In this document: in pieces, positions 27,300 to 38,421 of the stretch
Numbering within the stretch: the stretch's first letter is position 1
Layout: every line of letters begins with the position of its first letter
IMG/VR virus record: IMGVR_UViG_3300037245_000165
Coordinates: 1 to 41,608 of that record
DNA length: 41,608 bases
Strand: one strand, 5' to 3'
From: a virus
The notes under the pieces: generated by a model
Told to the model about the DNA's origin: nothing
Databases searched by the model: none
The model's input: only the letters and a program-made list of their open reading frames with translations
Made by a program: the position numbers and the translations under genes

Positions 27300-30200
27300 T
27301 AAAGATTTATTTGCTCCAGACGTATTTAAAAAAACGACTGAGGACGTATCTAAATTAATAACTGAAATAAAGACATTAGAACAAACTTTAACTAATGTAG
27401 CTGTAAAGTATAAGGAAGTATTAAACAAAGAAGATAACAAAACATTTCAATCAATACAGAAAACAAAAGAGGCGGTTTCTAAATTAAGTAAAGCACAAAA
27501 AGTAAGTGTTCAAGTAGAGAAAGAAAAGTTAAAATTAGGAAAGTCAATAAATAAGGCTTTAGATATTGAAAACGATACTTTAGAAGTTTTAAATGCAAAC
27601 TTAGAAAAGTTAAGAAGAGAAAGAGTAAAAATAAATAAAGAAGAAAAGAAAGGTCTTTTAACGGCAAGAGAGGCAAATAAAAGAAGAACAGAAACTAATC
27701 TTTTAATAAAAGCAACTAGCAAAAATCTAAATACAGCACAAAGGGAAATTTTAGAAACTAATAACGCTGTAAAAAAATCATCTGGAGCATTTACAAAATT
27801 AAACAAGAATCTTTCAGGCATTAAAGGAACTTTAAGTAAGGGGCTTGGGCTTATTGGTTTATCATTGGGTATAGCAGCTATTGGTGCTGCTTTTAGAAAT
27901 ACATTTAATAGAATACGTGAGTTTGATAAAGAACTACAAAACATTTCGGGTATTACTGGAATAGCGAGAAAAGATTTAAAAAGTTTAGAAGAAGAGATTT
28001 TATCCGTTTCTGGAAGTTCTACCAAAACTTCTAATGAAGTTGCAAAGCTGGCTAGCACATTATTTACTTTAGGTAAGTCAGAAAGGGAGGTAAAACTATT
28101 ATTAAAGCCTGTAAATGATTTATCAATAGCATTAGGGGCTACATCGGAAGAGGCAGCAGACTTTTTAGGACAAACATTAAATGCTTTTGGAAAAGGTGCT
28201 GAAAGTGGACAAGAATTTGCTGATATTATTGCAAATGTAAGAACGTCCACATCATTAGACTTTCAAAGAATAAAAGATGCTTTAGGGTTTGTTGCTCCAA
28301 CTGCAAACGCTTTAGGGCTTAGTTTAGGTCAAGTATCTGCACAAATTGGAGTATTACAAGATAGTGGAATAAAAGCAGCAAGAGCAGGGCGTTTGTTAAA
28401 TACTTCTTTTGCTAGATTAGTTAAACAAGGTAAAACATTAGACGAAGCCTTAAAAGAAATAAACGAATCACAAAACAAAGTAGCAACTGCCACTAATTTA
28501 TTTGGTGCGGAATCATTTACTTTAGGTTTAATACTTGCTGACAATATAGAAAAGACAGCCGAATTAGCAAATGAATTTGACAACTTATCAGAAGGAAGTT
28601 TAAAGAAATTAACTGATGAGCAATTAGAAAGTTTAGATGCTAAATTAAAAATATTAGATTCTACTTGGGAAGATTTTCTTCTTAGTGTAGAGAATGGTAC
28701 GGGTGTTTTTTCTGTTTTCGTTAAAAACTCTCTAAATGAAATAACAAAACTTATTAAAGGGTTTAAAAGGTTAAACCAAACCACACAAGAAAATATAGCA
28801 GAAGATATATCAGGTGTTGCAAAAAAAATAAAACAAGAAGTAACATCTAATACTAAAGATTTAGTGCAATCTTTTAGAAAGCAGCAAGAAGATGAAATAG
28901 CCATATTTAAGGATGCACTAGATAAAAAGAAAATTTCACAGAAAAGTTATGAAACTAGAAAGTTAGCTTCTGAGAAAAAAATATTAGACTTTGAGAAAAA
29001 TGCAAGAAATGAAGCTATAAACATTCAAATAGGATTTGAAGAAAGAAGAAGGCAGAGGCTTATTAATGATAATGAATTTACAGATATTACTATTAAAAAT
29101 GCTAGTAAAATAATAGAAGAAAATCTTAAAATAGCAAAGATATTTGATACTAGTACTAGAAGAAGAAAAAGAGAAGAAGCTACTTTAGTGCAAGCTCAAA
29201 CAGTAAGAATAGAGGCTTTAAAAAGTCTCATAGTAGAAGAGGAAGATTTAGTAGATGTTCAATCAGAAATAGTAAAAACTGGAAGCAAAAGAATAGAGCA
29301 AAATAAAGAACTAATAGGATTAATAAATAATCAAGCTAAAGCCGTAAGTGATTTAAACAAGCAAATAAAAGAAGCAAAAACAGAAGAAGATATTCTTAAT
29401 TTATCAAAGAAGAATGATATTGCAAAGGAAGAGTTATCAAGGCTTAAAAGGATAGTTACATCAACTATTGAAGAAATTAATAAGATAGAAATAGATTTAA
29501 TTGATGATCAAACAGAAAAAAGAATACAAAAAGAAAAAGAGAAAAGTGATAAGTTAATAAAACAGATAGAGACTAACTCACGAATTGAATCAGATAAAAA
29601 GAATGATTTAATAGTTCAAGAAACAGAGAGATTTCAAGATTTTGAATTAAATGAATTAATAAAACAAAATAAAAAAAGAATTAAAATAGAAGCTGATTTT
29701 GCAAGAGCAGAAATAGAACAAAGAAGGACAGGTTTTAAGACAGAAGAGGAATTTGAAGAATTTAAAAGTGAGCAATTTTTAGCTATTAAAAGAAATCAAC
29801 TACAAGCAGAATTAGATTTATTAGAATTTTCTAATAGAAAAGAAGACGATTTAAGAAAAGCACAATTAAAGGCTCAAATAGAAGGTTTGCAAGATTTAGG
29901 TAAAGAAGCTGAAAAGTTTGCTTTAGATTTTGGAGATGTTTTAAATGTTTTAGCAGATGAAATAGATGAATCTTTTGTTAAAAGAATAGCAGCGATTGAC
30001 GAACAACTATCTGCAACTTCTGAAAATATAAACAGATTAAGAGACAAAGCACAAGAGGGTAGATTAGAATCAAATGAAAGTTTAGCTTTTGAGCAAAAAC
30101 AAGAAATAGAATTACAAAGACAAAAGGAAAGAGAGAGAAAAAACCAAGAAAGAACGCAAGCCTTTTTTGCTGTATTATCTTCTTTTAATTCTAACGATGG

Positions 30201-30648
30201 TAATTTAGCCAAAACAATTACAGATATAAGCGTATTAAAAGCATTAGCAGGAACATTAACAGGTTTTTCTGATGGTGGTTATACTGGTGATGGTGGCAAA
30301 TATGAAACTGCTGGAGTAGTTCATAAAGGAGAATTTGTAATTGATAAAGATACTACTTCTAAAATGGGGCTTATAGGTTCTGATATGGCAGATTTTAACA
30401 ATAGAATGTTAATGAATGATTTAATGAAATATGATTTATCTAATGACTTTTTAAATCCTACTTCATTTGCTTTGAATGGTATTAATACTAAGGCTTTAGA
30501 AAACAAGATGGACGTATTAAACAATAGTATTCAAAACATTGATATACCACAAGGATTAGTAAAATGGGATGATGTAAGAGGTTTGTTTACTTTTGTATCT
30601 AGGAAAGGAAATGTATCTAAAAAAGAAATAAGTAAACTTCATAGTTAG
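27280..30648 (+). CDS. Tape measure protein (TP901 type)
   Basis: The 1122-aa protein has an N-terminal coiled coil (about 1-180), then a hydrophobic segment ([18 protein letters not shown], about 186-203). The TP901 core starts at about 214 ([13 protein letters not shown]) and contains [31 protein letters not shown] and [18 protein letters not shown]. After that comes a very long coiled coil with K/E repeats (about 500-990) and a C-terminal domain with [11 protein letters not shown] and HKGEFVIDK. It determines tail length, is inserted in the tail tube and helps DNA entry. The rule of 0.15 nm per residue predicts about 168 nm. Its stop shares the G of the next GTG start. Confidence 0.95.
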   Translation: MAKQVTNKDLFAPDVFKKTTEDVSKLITEIKTLEQTLTNVAVKYKEVLNKEDNKTFQSIQKTKEAVSKLSKAQKVSVQVEKEKLKLGKSINKALDIENDTLEVLNANLEKLRRERVKINKEEKKGLLTAREANKRRTETNLLIKATSKNLNTAQREILETNNAVKKSSGAFTKLNKNLSGIKGTLSKGLGLIGLSLGIAAIGAAFRNTFNRIREFDKELQNISGITGIARKDLKSLEEEILSVSGSSTKTSNEVAKLASTLFTLGKSEREVKLLLKPVNDLSIALGATSEEAADFLGQTLNAFGKGAESGQEFADIIANVRTSTSLDFQRIKDALGFVAPTANALGLSLGQVSAQIGVLQDSGIKAARAGRLLNTSFARLVKQGKTLDEALKEINESQNKVATATNLFGAESFTLGLILADNIEKTAELANEFDNLSEGSLKKLTDEQLESLDAKLKILDSTWEDFLLSVENGTGVFSVFVKNSLNEITKLIKGFKRLNQTTQENIAEDISGVAKKIKQEVTSNTKDLVQSFRKQQEDEIAIFKDALDKKKISQKSYETRKLASEKKILDFEKNARNEAINIQIGFEERRRQRLINDNEFTDITIKNASKIIEENLKIAKIFDTSTRRRKREEATLVQAQTVRIEALKSLIVEEEDLVDVQSEIVKTGSKRIEQNKELIGLINNQAKAVSDLNKQIKEAKTEEDILNLSKKNDIAKEELSRLKRIVTSTIEEINKIEIDLIDDQTEKRIQKEKEKSDKLIKQIETNSRIESDKKNDLIVQETERFQDFELNELIKQNKKRIKIEADFARAEIEQRRTGFKTEEEFEEFKSEQFLAIKRNQLQAELDLLEFSNRKEDDLRKAQLKAQIEGLQDLGKEAEKFALDFGDVLNVLADEIDESFVKRIAAIDEQLSATSENINRLRDKAQEGRLESNESLAFEQKQEIELQRQKERERKNQERTQAFFAVLSSFNSNDGNLAKTITDISVLKALAGTLTGFSDGGYTGDGGKYETAGVVHKGEFVIDKDTTSKMGLIGSDMADFNNRMLMNDLMKYDLSNDFLNPTSFALNGINTKALENKMDVLNNSIQNIDIPQGLVKWDDVRGLFTFVSRKGNVSKKEISKLHS

Positions 30649-32423
30649 TGAGTGATTTATCTATAAATACCGAAGGAAGATATAAGCTAAACGGGCAGCA
30701 ACTTAATGCTCCTATTGGATGGTCCGATATTAGAATCAAGGCATCTTATGAGGGGGATAATACACAACCTAGTTTAGATATTGAAGAGTTTACTTTTCCT
30801 TTAGAGGCTAGGGATATAGTTAATAAATGGATATCGGACGGCTTAATTAATGGAGTTGGTATATTTGAGGGTATGCCATTTGATATAACTTTGTTTAATA
30901 ACCAAGCGATACAACATAGTTTTAAATCTTTTATTGATTTTACCAACGGATATAAAGACTTTAAAGAAGATGGTAAAGTTTCAGTTAGTGTAATAAGAGA
31001 TAATAGTTTAGATGCTTTTTTTGATAGGTTAGGCGGTACTTCTTACGGTTATTTAGAAGAAATAGGAGTAATAACAAGTTCTAATTATGTAGATGTATCT
31101 TATGTAGTAGAAAAGAAGTTTAATCTTTTTGAGATATTAATGTCCTCGATTGTTCTTTACCTAATGGTTAAAGAGTTGGCGGTGGCTATAGAAATGTTGG
31201 CTAACGCTACTGCAGATGTTGCTGGTTTGAGTTTAGGTGGTAGTGTTTTTCCTCCTAATGGTGCTTTAGGAGCTGCTTTACTAGCTGTATTAAAAGCATT
31301 ATTAATACTAGCCTATGTAGTTGTATTACTAGCTGCGGTAATAGAACTTTCCAAAACCTTATTTGAAATATTAATACCACCACAAAGAAACCATAAAGCA
31401 ATAAGTCTTAGAGAGGCTTTAAAAGTTGTATGTAATTACTTAGGATATGGTTTTGTAAGTCCAATAACTGAAATGGATGATGTTCATTATTTACCTAGTA
31501 ATCCTAATTTAGATGAAAAAACTGCGGGCGGTTTTATATCAGTTACTAAAGGAACTCAATCGGGTATTCCTAATGTACTTGATTATGGTTATATTTGTGA
31601 GGATATGTTTCAATTATGTAAAGATTTATTTAATGCTAAACTTTCTATAATTGGTAATGATGTTCATTTAAGAAGTAAGAATGATCCATTTTGGGTTCAG
31701 CAGTCAACATGGACTTTACCAAATGTATTAATAAATACATTAGAATATAATACAGATGATATGAAATCTGAAAGGTTATTATCTTTTTCTATTGATACAA
31801 ATGATGAATGGACTATTGATAACTATTTAGGTACTGCTTATGAAATTAAAACAGACCCATTAACTATATTAAGAGAAAGAGCAGTATTATTAAAAGGGTT
31901 GGATGATGTTAAGTTTCAAGGTGCTTTAGGTAATAGAAAGGATGAACTTAATGGAATAGAAAGTTTTCTATCTGATGTAGCAGGATCAATAGATGCTGTT
32001 ATAGGATTCTTTGGAGGTTCTACTACTTTTTCAGATAAGATAGAAGCTAGATTAGGAGATTTGAAGCAGTCTAATAATTGGCATACTATCCCAAAATTAT
32101 TATATTTGAAAGGTTCTAATTTACCTCTTAACCATAGAGAAATTTGGAATGCGAAAATACTTTATGAAAAATACCATGAAGAAAAAAGTTTTGTATTAAA
32201 TAATAGGTTAGGACAAAAGATTTATTATAAAGGAGTTGAAATTCCTTTTGGATTTGAAGATTATAAACAATTATTAGATAATAGTTATTTTAATTACAAA
32301 GGAGATGATGCAAAAATAATGAGTTTTGATTGGACTATAGGAGATGATAAAGCTGTTATTGATTTTTGGGTTAGAAAGATTTATACTAACAATTTAAAAG
32401 AAACTTACATTTATCCTAAATAA
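30648..32423 (+). CDS. Distal tail protein with hydrophobic region, 591 aa
   Basis: GTG start overlaps the tape measure stop (TAGTGAGTG region). The first 130 residues are beta-rich (GRYKLNGQQLN, FPLEARDIVNKWISDG), resembling distal tail or baseplate hub proteins. Residues about 157-245 contain two or three strongly hydrophobic stretches (ILMSSIVLYLMVKELAVAIEM and LLAVLKALLILAYVVVLLAAV). The rest is a soluble hub-like domain (ALKVVCNYLGYGFVSP and DDVHYLPSNPNL). A membrane-insertable segment in a tip protein could form part of the DNA-injection channel. This is inference. Confidence 0.65.
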   Translation: MSDLSINTEGRYKLNGQQLNAPIGWSDIRIKASYEGDNTQPSLDIEEFTFPLEARDIVNKWISDGLINGVGIFEGMPFDITLFNNQAIQHSFKSFIDFTNGYKDFKEDGKVSVSVIRDNSLDAFFDRLGGTSYGYLEEIGVITSSNYVDVSYVVEKKFNLFEILMSSIVLYLMVKELAVAIEMLANATADVAGLSLGGSVFPPNGALGAALLAVLKALLILAYVVVLLAAVIELSKTLFEILIPPQRNHKAISLREALKVVCNYLGYGFVSPITEMDDVHYLPSNPNLDEKTAGGFISVTKGTQSGIPNVLDYGYICEDMFQLCKDLFNAKLSIIGNDVHLRSKNDPFWVQQSTWTLPNVLINTLEYNTDDMKSERLLSFSIDTNDEWTIDNYLGTAYEIKTDPLTILRERAVLLKGLDDVKFQGALGNRKDELNGIESFLSDVAGSIDAVIGFFGGSTTFSDKIEARLGDLKQSNNWHTIPKLLYLKGSNLPLNHREIWNAKILYEKYHEEKSFVLNNRLGQKIYYKGVEIPFGFEDYKQLLDNSYFNYKGDDAKIMSFDWTIGDDKAVIDFWVRKIYTNNLKETYIYPK

Positions 32424-32424
32424 T

Positions 32425-32643
32425 ATGAAAGGAAAAGATTTACATAGTGATTTTTCAAAGTTTATTAAAGATACTACTAAAGGAGCAGAAAGCATTATGG
32501 ACAGGGCTATAAGAGATGTTAAAAATGGAATACCTAACATTGAAGATAAAAAGACTAGAGATTTTTGTAAAAAAAGTTTAGATGATATTTTAAGTGGTAA
32601 TGTAGACCCTATGGAATTGATTAACAAAATTAAAAATTTATAA
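32425..32643 (+). CDS. Small helical tail-region protein, 72 aa
   Basis: Helical, charged protein (FSKFIKDTTKGAESIMDRAIRDV) with a single cysteine near residue 48, lying between two large tail-tip genes. It starts 2 bases after the previous stop. Could be an assembly factor or tip peptide. No family recognised. Confidence 0.55.
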   Translation: MKGKDLHSDFSKFIKDTTKGAESIMDRAIRDVKNGIPNIEDKKTRDFCKKSLDDILSGNVDPMELINKIKNL

Positions 32644-32644
32644 C

Positions 32645-35128
32645 ATGCCAATAGATGTATTAGTAACTAGTCAAAAGTTCTATAACGAGTATAAAAATGA
32701 TATTGGATTTGGATCAAATTTACTAGACTTTACGCCGAACTTAACAGGTAGCGTAATGGAAAAAGTTAAATTTATTCAACAGGTAGATGTTAGTTGGAGC
32801 GTTCAATATACAGCTCCTAATGGTGCTGCTGCAGACTTTGCTTGGACGTTTACCTTTGCAGGTACACAGCTAACAATTGTTAGAGATTCTGGAAACTTTA
32901 GAAATGATGGTTTTAGTGTAGGAGATAATGTAGACATTTACTGGTTTACGACATTCTTAACTACTTATAACGGTGATATACTTGCTATGAATACTGCGGG
33001 CGATTTAATGTTGGTAGACATGGGTGCTACTACTTCTTTTCCTGCTGGTGTTACTTCTGTTACTATTTTTGGAGATTCACCATTAGAGGCTTTAGTTTAT
33101 AACTTTGGATTAATAGAAAATGGAGATACTTTTAACACTATATCAGCCGTATCTGGAAACTCACAAGGATATTATGCTGCTGGTATTGGGCTTGATACTG
33201 GTGGGGGTGTAAGAGATACTAGTTTTGTTACAATGACTAGATTAGGAGTTTATAAAGATTGGCAAACTGGAAGTTGCAAAGTTAGATTTGTGTCTAATCC
33301 TGCTGCTTTTGTTCAAAGGTTTGAGATAGAACACGAGTTTATGATTGTACCATATTATTTAGATGGTCAATTATCTAATTTACAAAATGGAGTAATACCA
33401 CCAATATTAACAGGTGCTAATAGTTTAAAATATGTCTATAAGTCAAGTTTTAGAACTACTTTAAGTAATCCAAATACAGAAAAAGAAGTTATTTTTGAAG
33501 ATTCTTTAGGTGCTGTTGCTTGGTTTGATGAAAATTTTACAGGTTTTCAGAATGATTATACGGTAACATCAGTAACTTATGAAGAAGCAAATACAACAGC
33601 TTCAACTACTGGGATATTAATAGGAGGAGAAACAAGAATTAAAGTAACGGTAGATAGAAATTCAGGTCCATTTGTAGGTGCTGAGAGGTTCGGGGCTTAC
33701 ATATCTTATTTACCAGATCAAAACGAATACCAAAACACAACAGTATCAAATTTAACACAAAATTTTATTTATGATAGGGCTTTAAATTCTGCTGGGCTTC
33801 CTAGTACTTCAAGTAGTTTTATAACAGGTTTAACGGCTACCGTAGTTGCTGGATCATTAGAGATTGAAATTATAACGGAATATTCACCACTTCAACAATC
33901 ATTTTTAGCACAAAAATTTCAAAATACACCTACTTATTTTGTATTGGGAATAGAGGCTGGAGATAATACATTGTCATCTGGTAATTCAGATAGGGTAATG
34001 TTATTGGCAGATGTTGAATTGTATAGTCAATCCGCTGATATATTTGATTTAATGCACGTAACAAAGTTTGATATATTTCCACATGAAAAACAGATAGGAG
34101 TTGATACAGGGAATACAGATGTAACTGTATGGAATGAAGATGGTTTAGTAGTTGATTTTGAATTTGATATTAATCTAAATTTAAGTGCTTACATGAACTC
34201 ATTGAACTTTATGATAGTGGCTTATAATACTGTTACTGGTCAATATTGGGAGATAGATAAATATTCTTTTTCTCCTGCTACTGCTGTTGTTTCGGGAGGC
34301 GTTCAACAGGTTATAGAGGCTAATACTAGAAATTATATTTTAAGGGCAGGAGATCAATTTAATGATGTTACAATAAATGTAGGATCACAAGCTGCTGGAC
34401 TTCAAAAGTATTCAGGTAGATACGCTCAAAAAACATCATGGCAGGATTGGTTATTAAATTTAGATGTTGATACTATATTTTTTGATGCCAACGAACCTAA
34501 TAATAACTTTAATGATAAGTCAAGTAATTACTCAGTACTTAATAATTATGAGATAAGATTAGCCGTATTTAGCAATCTGGGCGGTACATCTCCTTTAGGT
34601 GTGTCAGGACTTACTAATTATTTATTTTTAAGTCCTAATATAAGGGTTTATGATTATGAAGAAGATGGAAATCCTATACCGATATGGAGTTGTGTAATAG
34701 AAACATTTGATGCTAGTGGAACTATAACTTTAGGAGGATCTATTTTAACAGGGCAAAATACTTTATTTAGAGCTACATGGACTAATTCAGGTGGTCCAGT
34801 AACATCATTAGCTAATATTTATGGAATAAACAGACTAGAAGAAACTGGACAAGCTGGATATGATATAACAGAAATGTCTAGTATTAATTTACCATTACCA
34901 GCAGGACAACAAATTTTAGAGGCTTCTGTTGGTAGTTTGCTAGATTTAACTTTAGTAGGTGGCAATGTTGTTATGGAATGTTTAATAGATGGAGCTTTAG
35001 TTATATCTGGATTTAATTATAATTTATCATCTACTATTAGAGATACTTTAGTGAGTGGAGATGGTAAAGAAACTGAAACATCAGTATTAAAAGATACGGA
35101 AACATCAATACAAAAAGTAATAGAATGA
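32645..35128 (+). CDS. Large tail-tip or receptor-binding protein, 827 aa
   Basis: A large, beta-rich, polar protein with repeated G/N/T segments and few charged clusters, characteristic of tail-tip or side-fibre proteins. N-terminal region contains VDVLVTSQKFYNEYKNDI, mid part SFLAQKFQNTPTYFVLGIEAG, C-terminal repeat-like KDTETS. It follows the distal tail gene and precedes the 308-aa tail protein (overlap 4 bases). Role in receptor recognition or tail-tip structure is inferred from position and composition. Confidence 0.65.
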   Translation: MPIDVLVTSQKFYNEYKNDIGFGSNLLDFTPNLTGSVMEKVKFIQQVDVSWSVQYTAPNGAAADFAWTFTFAGTQLTIVRDSGNFRNDGFSVGDNVDIYWFTTFLTTYNGDILAMNTAGDLMLVDMGATTSFPAGVTSVTIFGDSPLEALVYNFGLIENGDTFNTISAVSGNSQGYYAAGIGLDTGGGVRDTSFVTMTRLGVYKDWQTGSCKVRFVSNPAAFVQRFEIEHEFMIVPYYLDGQLSNLQNGVIPPILTGANSLKYVYKSSFRTTLSNPNTEKEVIFEDSLGAVAWFDENFTGFQNDYTVTSVTYEEANTTASTTGILIGGETRIKVTVDRNSGPFVGAERFGAYISYLPDQNEYQNTTVSNLTQNFIYDRALNSAGLPSTSSSFITGLTATVVAGSLEIEIITEYSPLQQSFLAQKFQNTPTYFVLGIEAGDNTLSSGNSDRVMLLADVELYSQSADIFDLMHVTKFDIFPHEKQIGVDTGNTDVTVWNEDGLVVDFEFDINLNLSAYMNSLNFMIVAYNTVTGQYWEIDKYSFSPATAVVSGGVQQVIEANTRNYILRAGDQFNDVTINVGSQAAGLQKYSGRYAQKTSWQDWLLNLDVDTIFFDANEPNNNFNDKSSNYSVLNNYEIRLAVFSNLGGTSPLGVSGLTNYLFLSPNIRVYDYEEDGNPIPIWSCVIETFDASGTITLGGSILTGQNTLFRATWTNSGGPVTSLANIYGINRLEETGQAGYDITEMSSINLPLPAGQQILEASVGSLLDLTLVGGNVVMECLIDGALVISGFNYNLSSTIRDTLVSGDGKETETSVLKDTETSIQKVIE

Positions 35129-36051
35129 TTATAGAGAATTTATTAAATACAAGTCCTTATACATTTGGAAGTGGTAACGCCTATAAGTTATTAGGTCCAT
35201 CTATTTCAGAACCTGATACATCTAATATACCAGAGTTTTGTATTTGTGATTTTGTTGCATGCGATTACATTGAAAAAGTATTTACAGAACCCAGTAGTAC
35301 TGATTTTTGGAAAAATGATAAGAATGATTTTTTATTTAAAAGATTTGTTGCAGTAGATACGGTAGATATTGAATTATACAAAGATGATATTAAGGTAGCA
35401 GATTTAAACAATAATACGCTAGGAGAGTTCTTTAATGGGTTTCCTAGTGGTTCTGCTGAACAACAACTTTATGTAGGATATTTATTAGATTGGCAACTCG
35501 TACAGGCTGCTCATGGATTTGGAGAGTATCAAGTAAAAGCCCAATTAGATATAATAGGGAGTGTTACTGAATACGAAAGTAGAATATTTAAACTATGTTT
35601 TTTTAATGATATATTAGCTAGTGGTTCAGTTAGAATGGAAACAGTACAAAATGGCAATATTATAGGAAGTCAATTTGATTTTACAGGTTTACAATGGAAA
35701 GGTAGTTTTAGATTGCCAGGAGTCTTTGGAAATCCTACACCAGTTTATGAATCAGACATTTATGTAACTGAGCAAAGAAAAAGAAAGCAGATACAGGACA
35801 GAATGGAAAGAGAATGGAGTTTATCTATTAAACAAATAAATTGGGAGATAGCAAACTCATTAGTCTATAATAAGTTGTTGGCAAATGAAATACTAATTAC
35901 TGATTATAATATTTATGCGGAGAGTGTATGGCGTAGAATTTCTGTAAAAACAAAAGAAGTTGAAAAGCCTGCAATTTTTGGTAATCCAAAAAAGACTTAT
36001 AATGTTAAATTCATAGATGAAAAAGATAAATATATTAAGAGAAATTTTTAA
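35125..36051 (+). CDS. Tail-tip protein, 308 aa
   Basis: The protein starts IIENLLNTSPYTFGSGNAYKLLG and has a cysteine pair (FCICDFVACDY, about 38-48). A beta-rich middle is followed by a C-terminal helical and basic part (RKRKQIQDRMEREWSLSIKQINWEIANSLVYNKLLANE). It is encoded directly after the large tip protein with 4-base overlap. Possible baseplate or fibre-attachment role. Family not recognised. Confidence 0.6.
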   Translation: MIIENLLNTSPYTFGSGNAYKLLGPSISEPDTSNIPEFCICDFVACDYIEKVFTEPSSTDFWKNDKNDFLFKRFVAVDTVDIELYKDDIKVADLNNNTLGEFFNGFPSGSAEQQLYVGYLLDWQLVQAAHGFGEYQVKAQLDIIGSVTEYESRIFKLCFFNDILASGSVRMETVQNGNIIGSQFDFTGLQWKGSFRLPGVFGNPTPVYESDIYVTEQRKRKQIQDRMEREWSLSIKQINWEIANSLVYNKLLANEILITDYNIYAESVWRRISVKTKEVEKPAIFGNPKKTYNVKFIDEKDKYIKRNF

Positions 36052-36062
36052 AAAATAAAATT

Positions 36063-37355
36063 ATGGGAGATAAAATATCGGGTTATCCCGTAAAAACAGT
36101 AATACACAATGATGATCTATTGGATTTTTCCAATACTGAGGATAGTGGAGCAAGTTATACGGCTAGTCAGAAAGTGAAAGTTAGTGAATTGATGTCGCAT
36201 ATTAATTCTTTTTCGCAAACTATTTATAATACTGATGGTAATATAAATGAAACTAGAGTAGTTACTTCTAATGGGGCTACTACAACGTGGTTAGGCGGTG
36301 ATCTTATTGTTAGAATGGATAACGCACTGGATGATTATGCATTTTTAATTATGAATGAATCATTTGCTGAAAAAGGTAGATATGGTTTTGATCAAGTAAA
36401 TTCATCTGCCGAACTATCTTTAAGCAACTTAGCAGGAGAATTTTTCAAAGTTAACAATAATGAAATGTTTGTTAATACTGATGGTTTTTTTGTCAGTAAT
36501 AATAATAGGGTAGGAGTAAATACATCTTCTCCATTGGCTAATCTACATGTAACTGGTGATGGTTCTGATGTTGTGAAAATTAATGATTCTGCAAGTAGTC
36601 AAATAATGATTATTAAAGAAAATATGACTGCAATTCTAGGAACTTTTGCAGGTGCTAAAGATAATCGAACGACATTTTTAATAAATGGAAATGCTGCTAA
36701 TAGTCAATCTAATGCGGTATGTCTTCATGCAAAAGCTAATATAGATGATTGTACAGATAGCAATATAGCCTTGTTTGAAAGTTCAAATACATCAGGAGGA
36801 ACACCATCACTAACAAGTAATGTATTAAAAGTTATTTCAGGATGGGCTGCAACTGGATCAATAACTGGCTTAGTTGTTGGAGGTCATGGATTTACAGGTA
36901 TAGGTGTTGATAATGACAGTCTTACACAATTAAAAGTTAATCACATTTATGAGAACTATGCTACACCTCCTTTTGATACTGTTGGGTTTGAGGTTTCAAA
37001 CAATGTTTCCAGAGTGGTTGCGTGGGGCGCTCCTACGAGATACAAATACGGTGCAAAAATAATATCAACTGGTGCTTGGGAAAATTCAACCGTAGGGGGT
37101 AATGACGCTATTAATATAGGTTTAGATTTAAGCGTTAGCGGTGGAGAGATTAATTACGCTGCTCTTTTTAATGGTGGCAATGTTGGAATAGGTACAACAA
37201 CCCCAAATGAAATACTTGATGTAAATGGTAGGCAATTTTTAAGCAACCAGTCAGCACCAAGCACTCCAACAGGAGGAGGCACTATTTATGTTGAAAGTGG
37301 AGCATTAAAATATATTGGTTCAAGTGGTACAGTAACAACTTTAGGAGTTGCATAA
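36063..37355 (+). CDS. Tail fibre protein, 430 aa
   Basis: The N-terminal 70 residues (GDKISGYPVKTVIHNDDLLDFS) look like an attachment domain. The shaft contains the VGVNTSSPLANLHVTGDG (about 157-174) and NVGIGTTTPNEILDVNG (about 375-391) units common in trimeric phage fibres and bacterial surface proteins. The end is a glycine/serine-rich segment with SNQSAPSTPTGGGTIY. It probably mediates host attachment. It is the last large structural gene before the lysis region. No chaperone/peptidase domain (such as S74) was seen at its C-terminus. Confidence 0.8.
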   Translation: MGDKISGYPVKTVIHNDDLLDFSNTEDSGASYTASQKVKVSELMSHINSFSQTIYNTDGNINETRVVTSNGATTTWLGGDLIVRMDNALDDYAFLIMNESFAEKGRYGFDQVNSSAELSLSNLAGEFFKVNNNEMFVNTDGFFVSNNNRVGVNTSSPLANLHVTGDGSDVVKINDSASSQIMIIKENMTAILGTFAGAKDNRTTFLINGNAANSQSNAVCLHAKANIDDCTDSNIALFESSNTSGGTPSLTSNVLKVISGWAATGSITGLVVGGHGFTGIGVDNDSLTQLKVNHIYENYATPPFDTVGFEVSNNVSRVVAWGAPTRYKYGAKIISTGAWENSTVGGNDAINIGLDLSVSGGEINYAALFNGGNVGIGTTTPNEILDVNGRQFLSNQSAPSTPTGGGTIYVESGALKYIGSSGTVTTLGVA

Positions 37356-37388
37356 AAAAAATTATTATATTTACAAAAAAATAAAATT

Positions 37389-37718
37389 ATGAAAGTAAAA
37401 ATATCAAAACAATTAAATAGGTTAGATTCAGGAATTATAGAATCTAATTGCATTGTAGAATGTAACCCTATTGTAATAGAGGATTCTAAGCAAATAATGT
37501 TTCCTATCAAGTTGTATGTAAATGATGATGCAATGGATAGTAATGTTAGTCTTATTGGAGGTTGTCAGGAGTTTAAACAAATGAGGTTAACTAAATCTTG
37601 TACCGATGGAGAGTGGACTGCTTTAAATGAAGATGCTGGATCTAGGGATTTAGTTTGTGGATGGTTTAAAACTGCTATTGATGATGTAATAGGTGTAGGA
37701 TTTACTGAAATAATATAA
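37389..37718 (+). CDS. Hypothetical beta-rich protein, 109 aa
   Basis: The protein has alternating strands (KVKISKQLNRLD, NCIVECNPIVI, IKLYVND) and three cysteines among residues 18-60, with a segment NEDAGSRDLVCGWFKTAIDDVIGVGF near the end. It lies directly after the fibre gene with a typical A-rich leader (AAAATTATG). It could be a fibre-associated or chaperone protein, or a lysis regulator. I do not recognise it. Confidence 0.6.
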   Translation: MKVKISKQLNRLDSGIIESNCIVECNPIVIEDSKQIMFPIKLYVNDDAMDSNVSLIGGCQEFKQMRLTKSCTDGEWTALNEDAGSRDLVCGWFKTAIDDVIGVGFTEII

Positions 37719-37720
37719 TT

Positions 37721-37960
37721 ATGATAACAGAAACAGAAAAAATTTTACTAATCAATTCTATTGATTTAACAATAGAAAATATATCTAATTCTATTATTAA
37801 CATTCCTGATGATGAAGTTAAATCTAAAGCAAGAGATTTAAGAAAACAATACATTAGTTTGTCTGATAAAATTGATAAATTTAAAACTACTGATAATATA
37901 GAAAATAGCAAAAAAAATGGGAAAGAAAATATTGACGACAACACTTTAAAATCTAAATAG
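37721..37960 (+). CDS. Hypothetical helical protein, 79 aa
   Basis: An acidic/basic mixed helical protein (EKILLINSIDLTIENISNSIINI) with a long second helix (AKSKARDLRKQYISLSDKIDKF-like) and a lysine-rich end. It begins 2 bases after the previous gene and stops 2 bases before the endolysin. Could be a coiled-coil regulator. No family recognised. Confidence 0.55.
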   Translation: MITETEKILLINSIDLTIENISNSIINIPDDEVKSKARDLRKQYISLSDKIDKFKTTDNIENSKKNGKENIDDNTLKSK

Positions 37961-37962
37961 TT

Positions 37963-38421
37963 ATGAGAAATATTAGCCAGCATGTAACATGGCACGAGGG
38001 TGTTCATAGTGAAACAGCAACGAGAAAAAACATCAAAAATATACCTAATGATAATGAGTTAGTAAATATGAAAATGGTTGCTAATAAAGTTTTTGAGCCT
38101 ATAAGAAATCATTTTGGATGCCCTATTGCAATTACATCTTTTTTTAGATGTTCAAAACTAAATACTGTTTTAGAAGGCTCTAAAACTTCGCAGCATAAAA
38201 TAGGTCAAGCTATTGATATGAATGGTAATAGATTGGGTAGGGTTAGTAATTCTCAAATATTCAACTACATTTTAAACAATTTAGATTTTGATCAGTTAAT
38301 ATGGGAGTATGGAACAGATAATGAGCCTGATTGGGTGCATGTTTCATATAAGCAAAAAGGCAACAGAAAAAAAGTTTTAAAAGCTGTAAGAGGTAAAGGA
38401 TATGTTAATTATAAAGGATGA
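37963..38421 (+). CDS. M15-family peptidase endolysin
   Basis: The 152-aa protein has the zinc-peptidase signature SQHKIGQAID (His78 and Asp85) and a later WVHVSY with His126, which together form the M15 zinc site. SFFRCSKLN before it matches the L-Ala-D-Glu / D-Ala-D-Ala peptidase family. It cuts peptide stems of peptidoglycan to release virions. It has no signal peptide, so a holin is needed. Its neighbours 38418-38534 (one membrane segment) and 38537-39001 (two segments) are good holin candidates, and the genes overlap or lie a few bases apart. Confidence 0.9.
   Translation: MRNISQHVTWHEGVHSETATRKNIKNIPNDNELVNMKMVANKVFEPIRNHFGCPIAITSFFRCSKLNTVLEGSKTSQHKIGQAIDMNGNRLGRVSNSQIFNYILNNLDFDQLIWEYGTDNEPDWVHVSYKQKGNRKKVLKAVRGKGYVNYKG

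Noticed and set aside
27510-28250. Long minus-strand ORFs opposite the tape measure and other genes (for example 27510-28250, 28329-28904, 21611-22216)
   Set aside because: They are antisense shadows of strongly supported + strand genes, with low-complexity leucine/serine-rich translations and no suitable start context.
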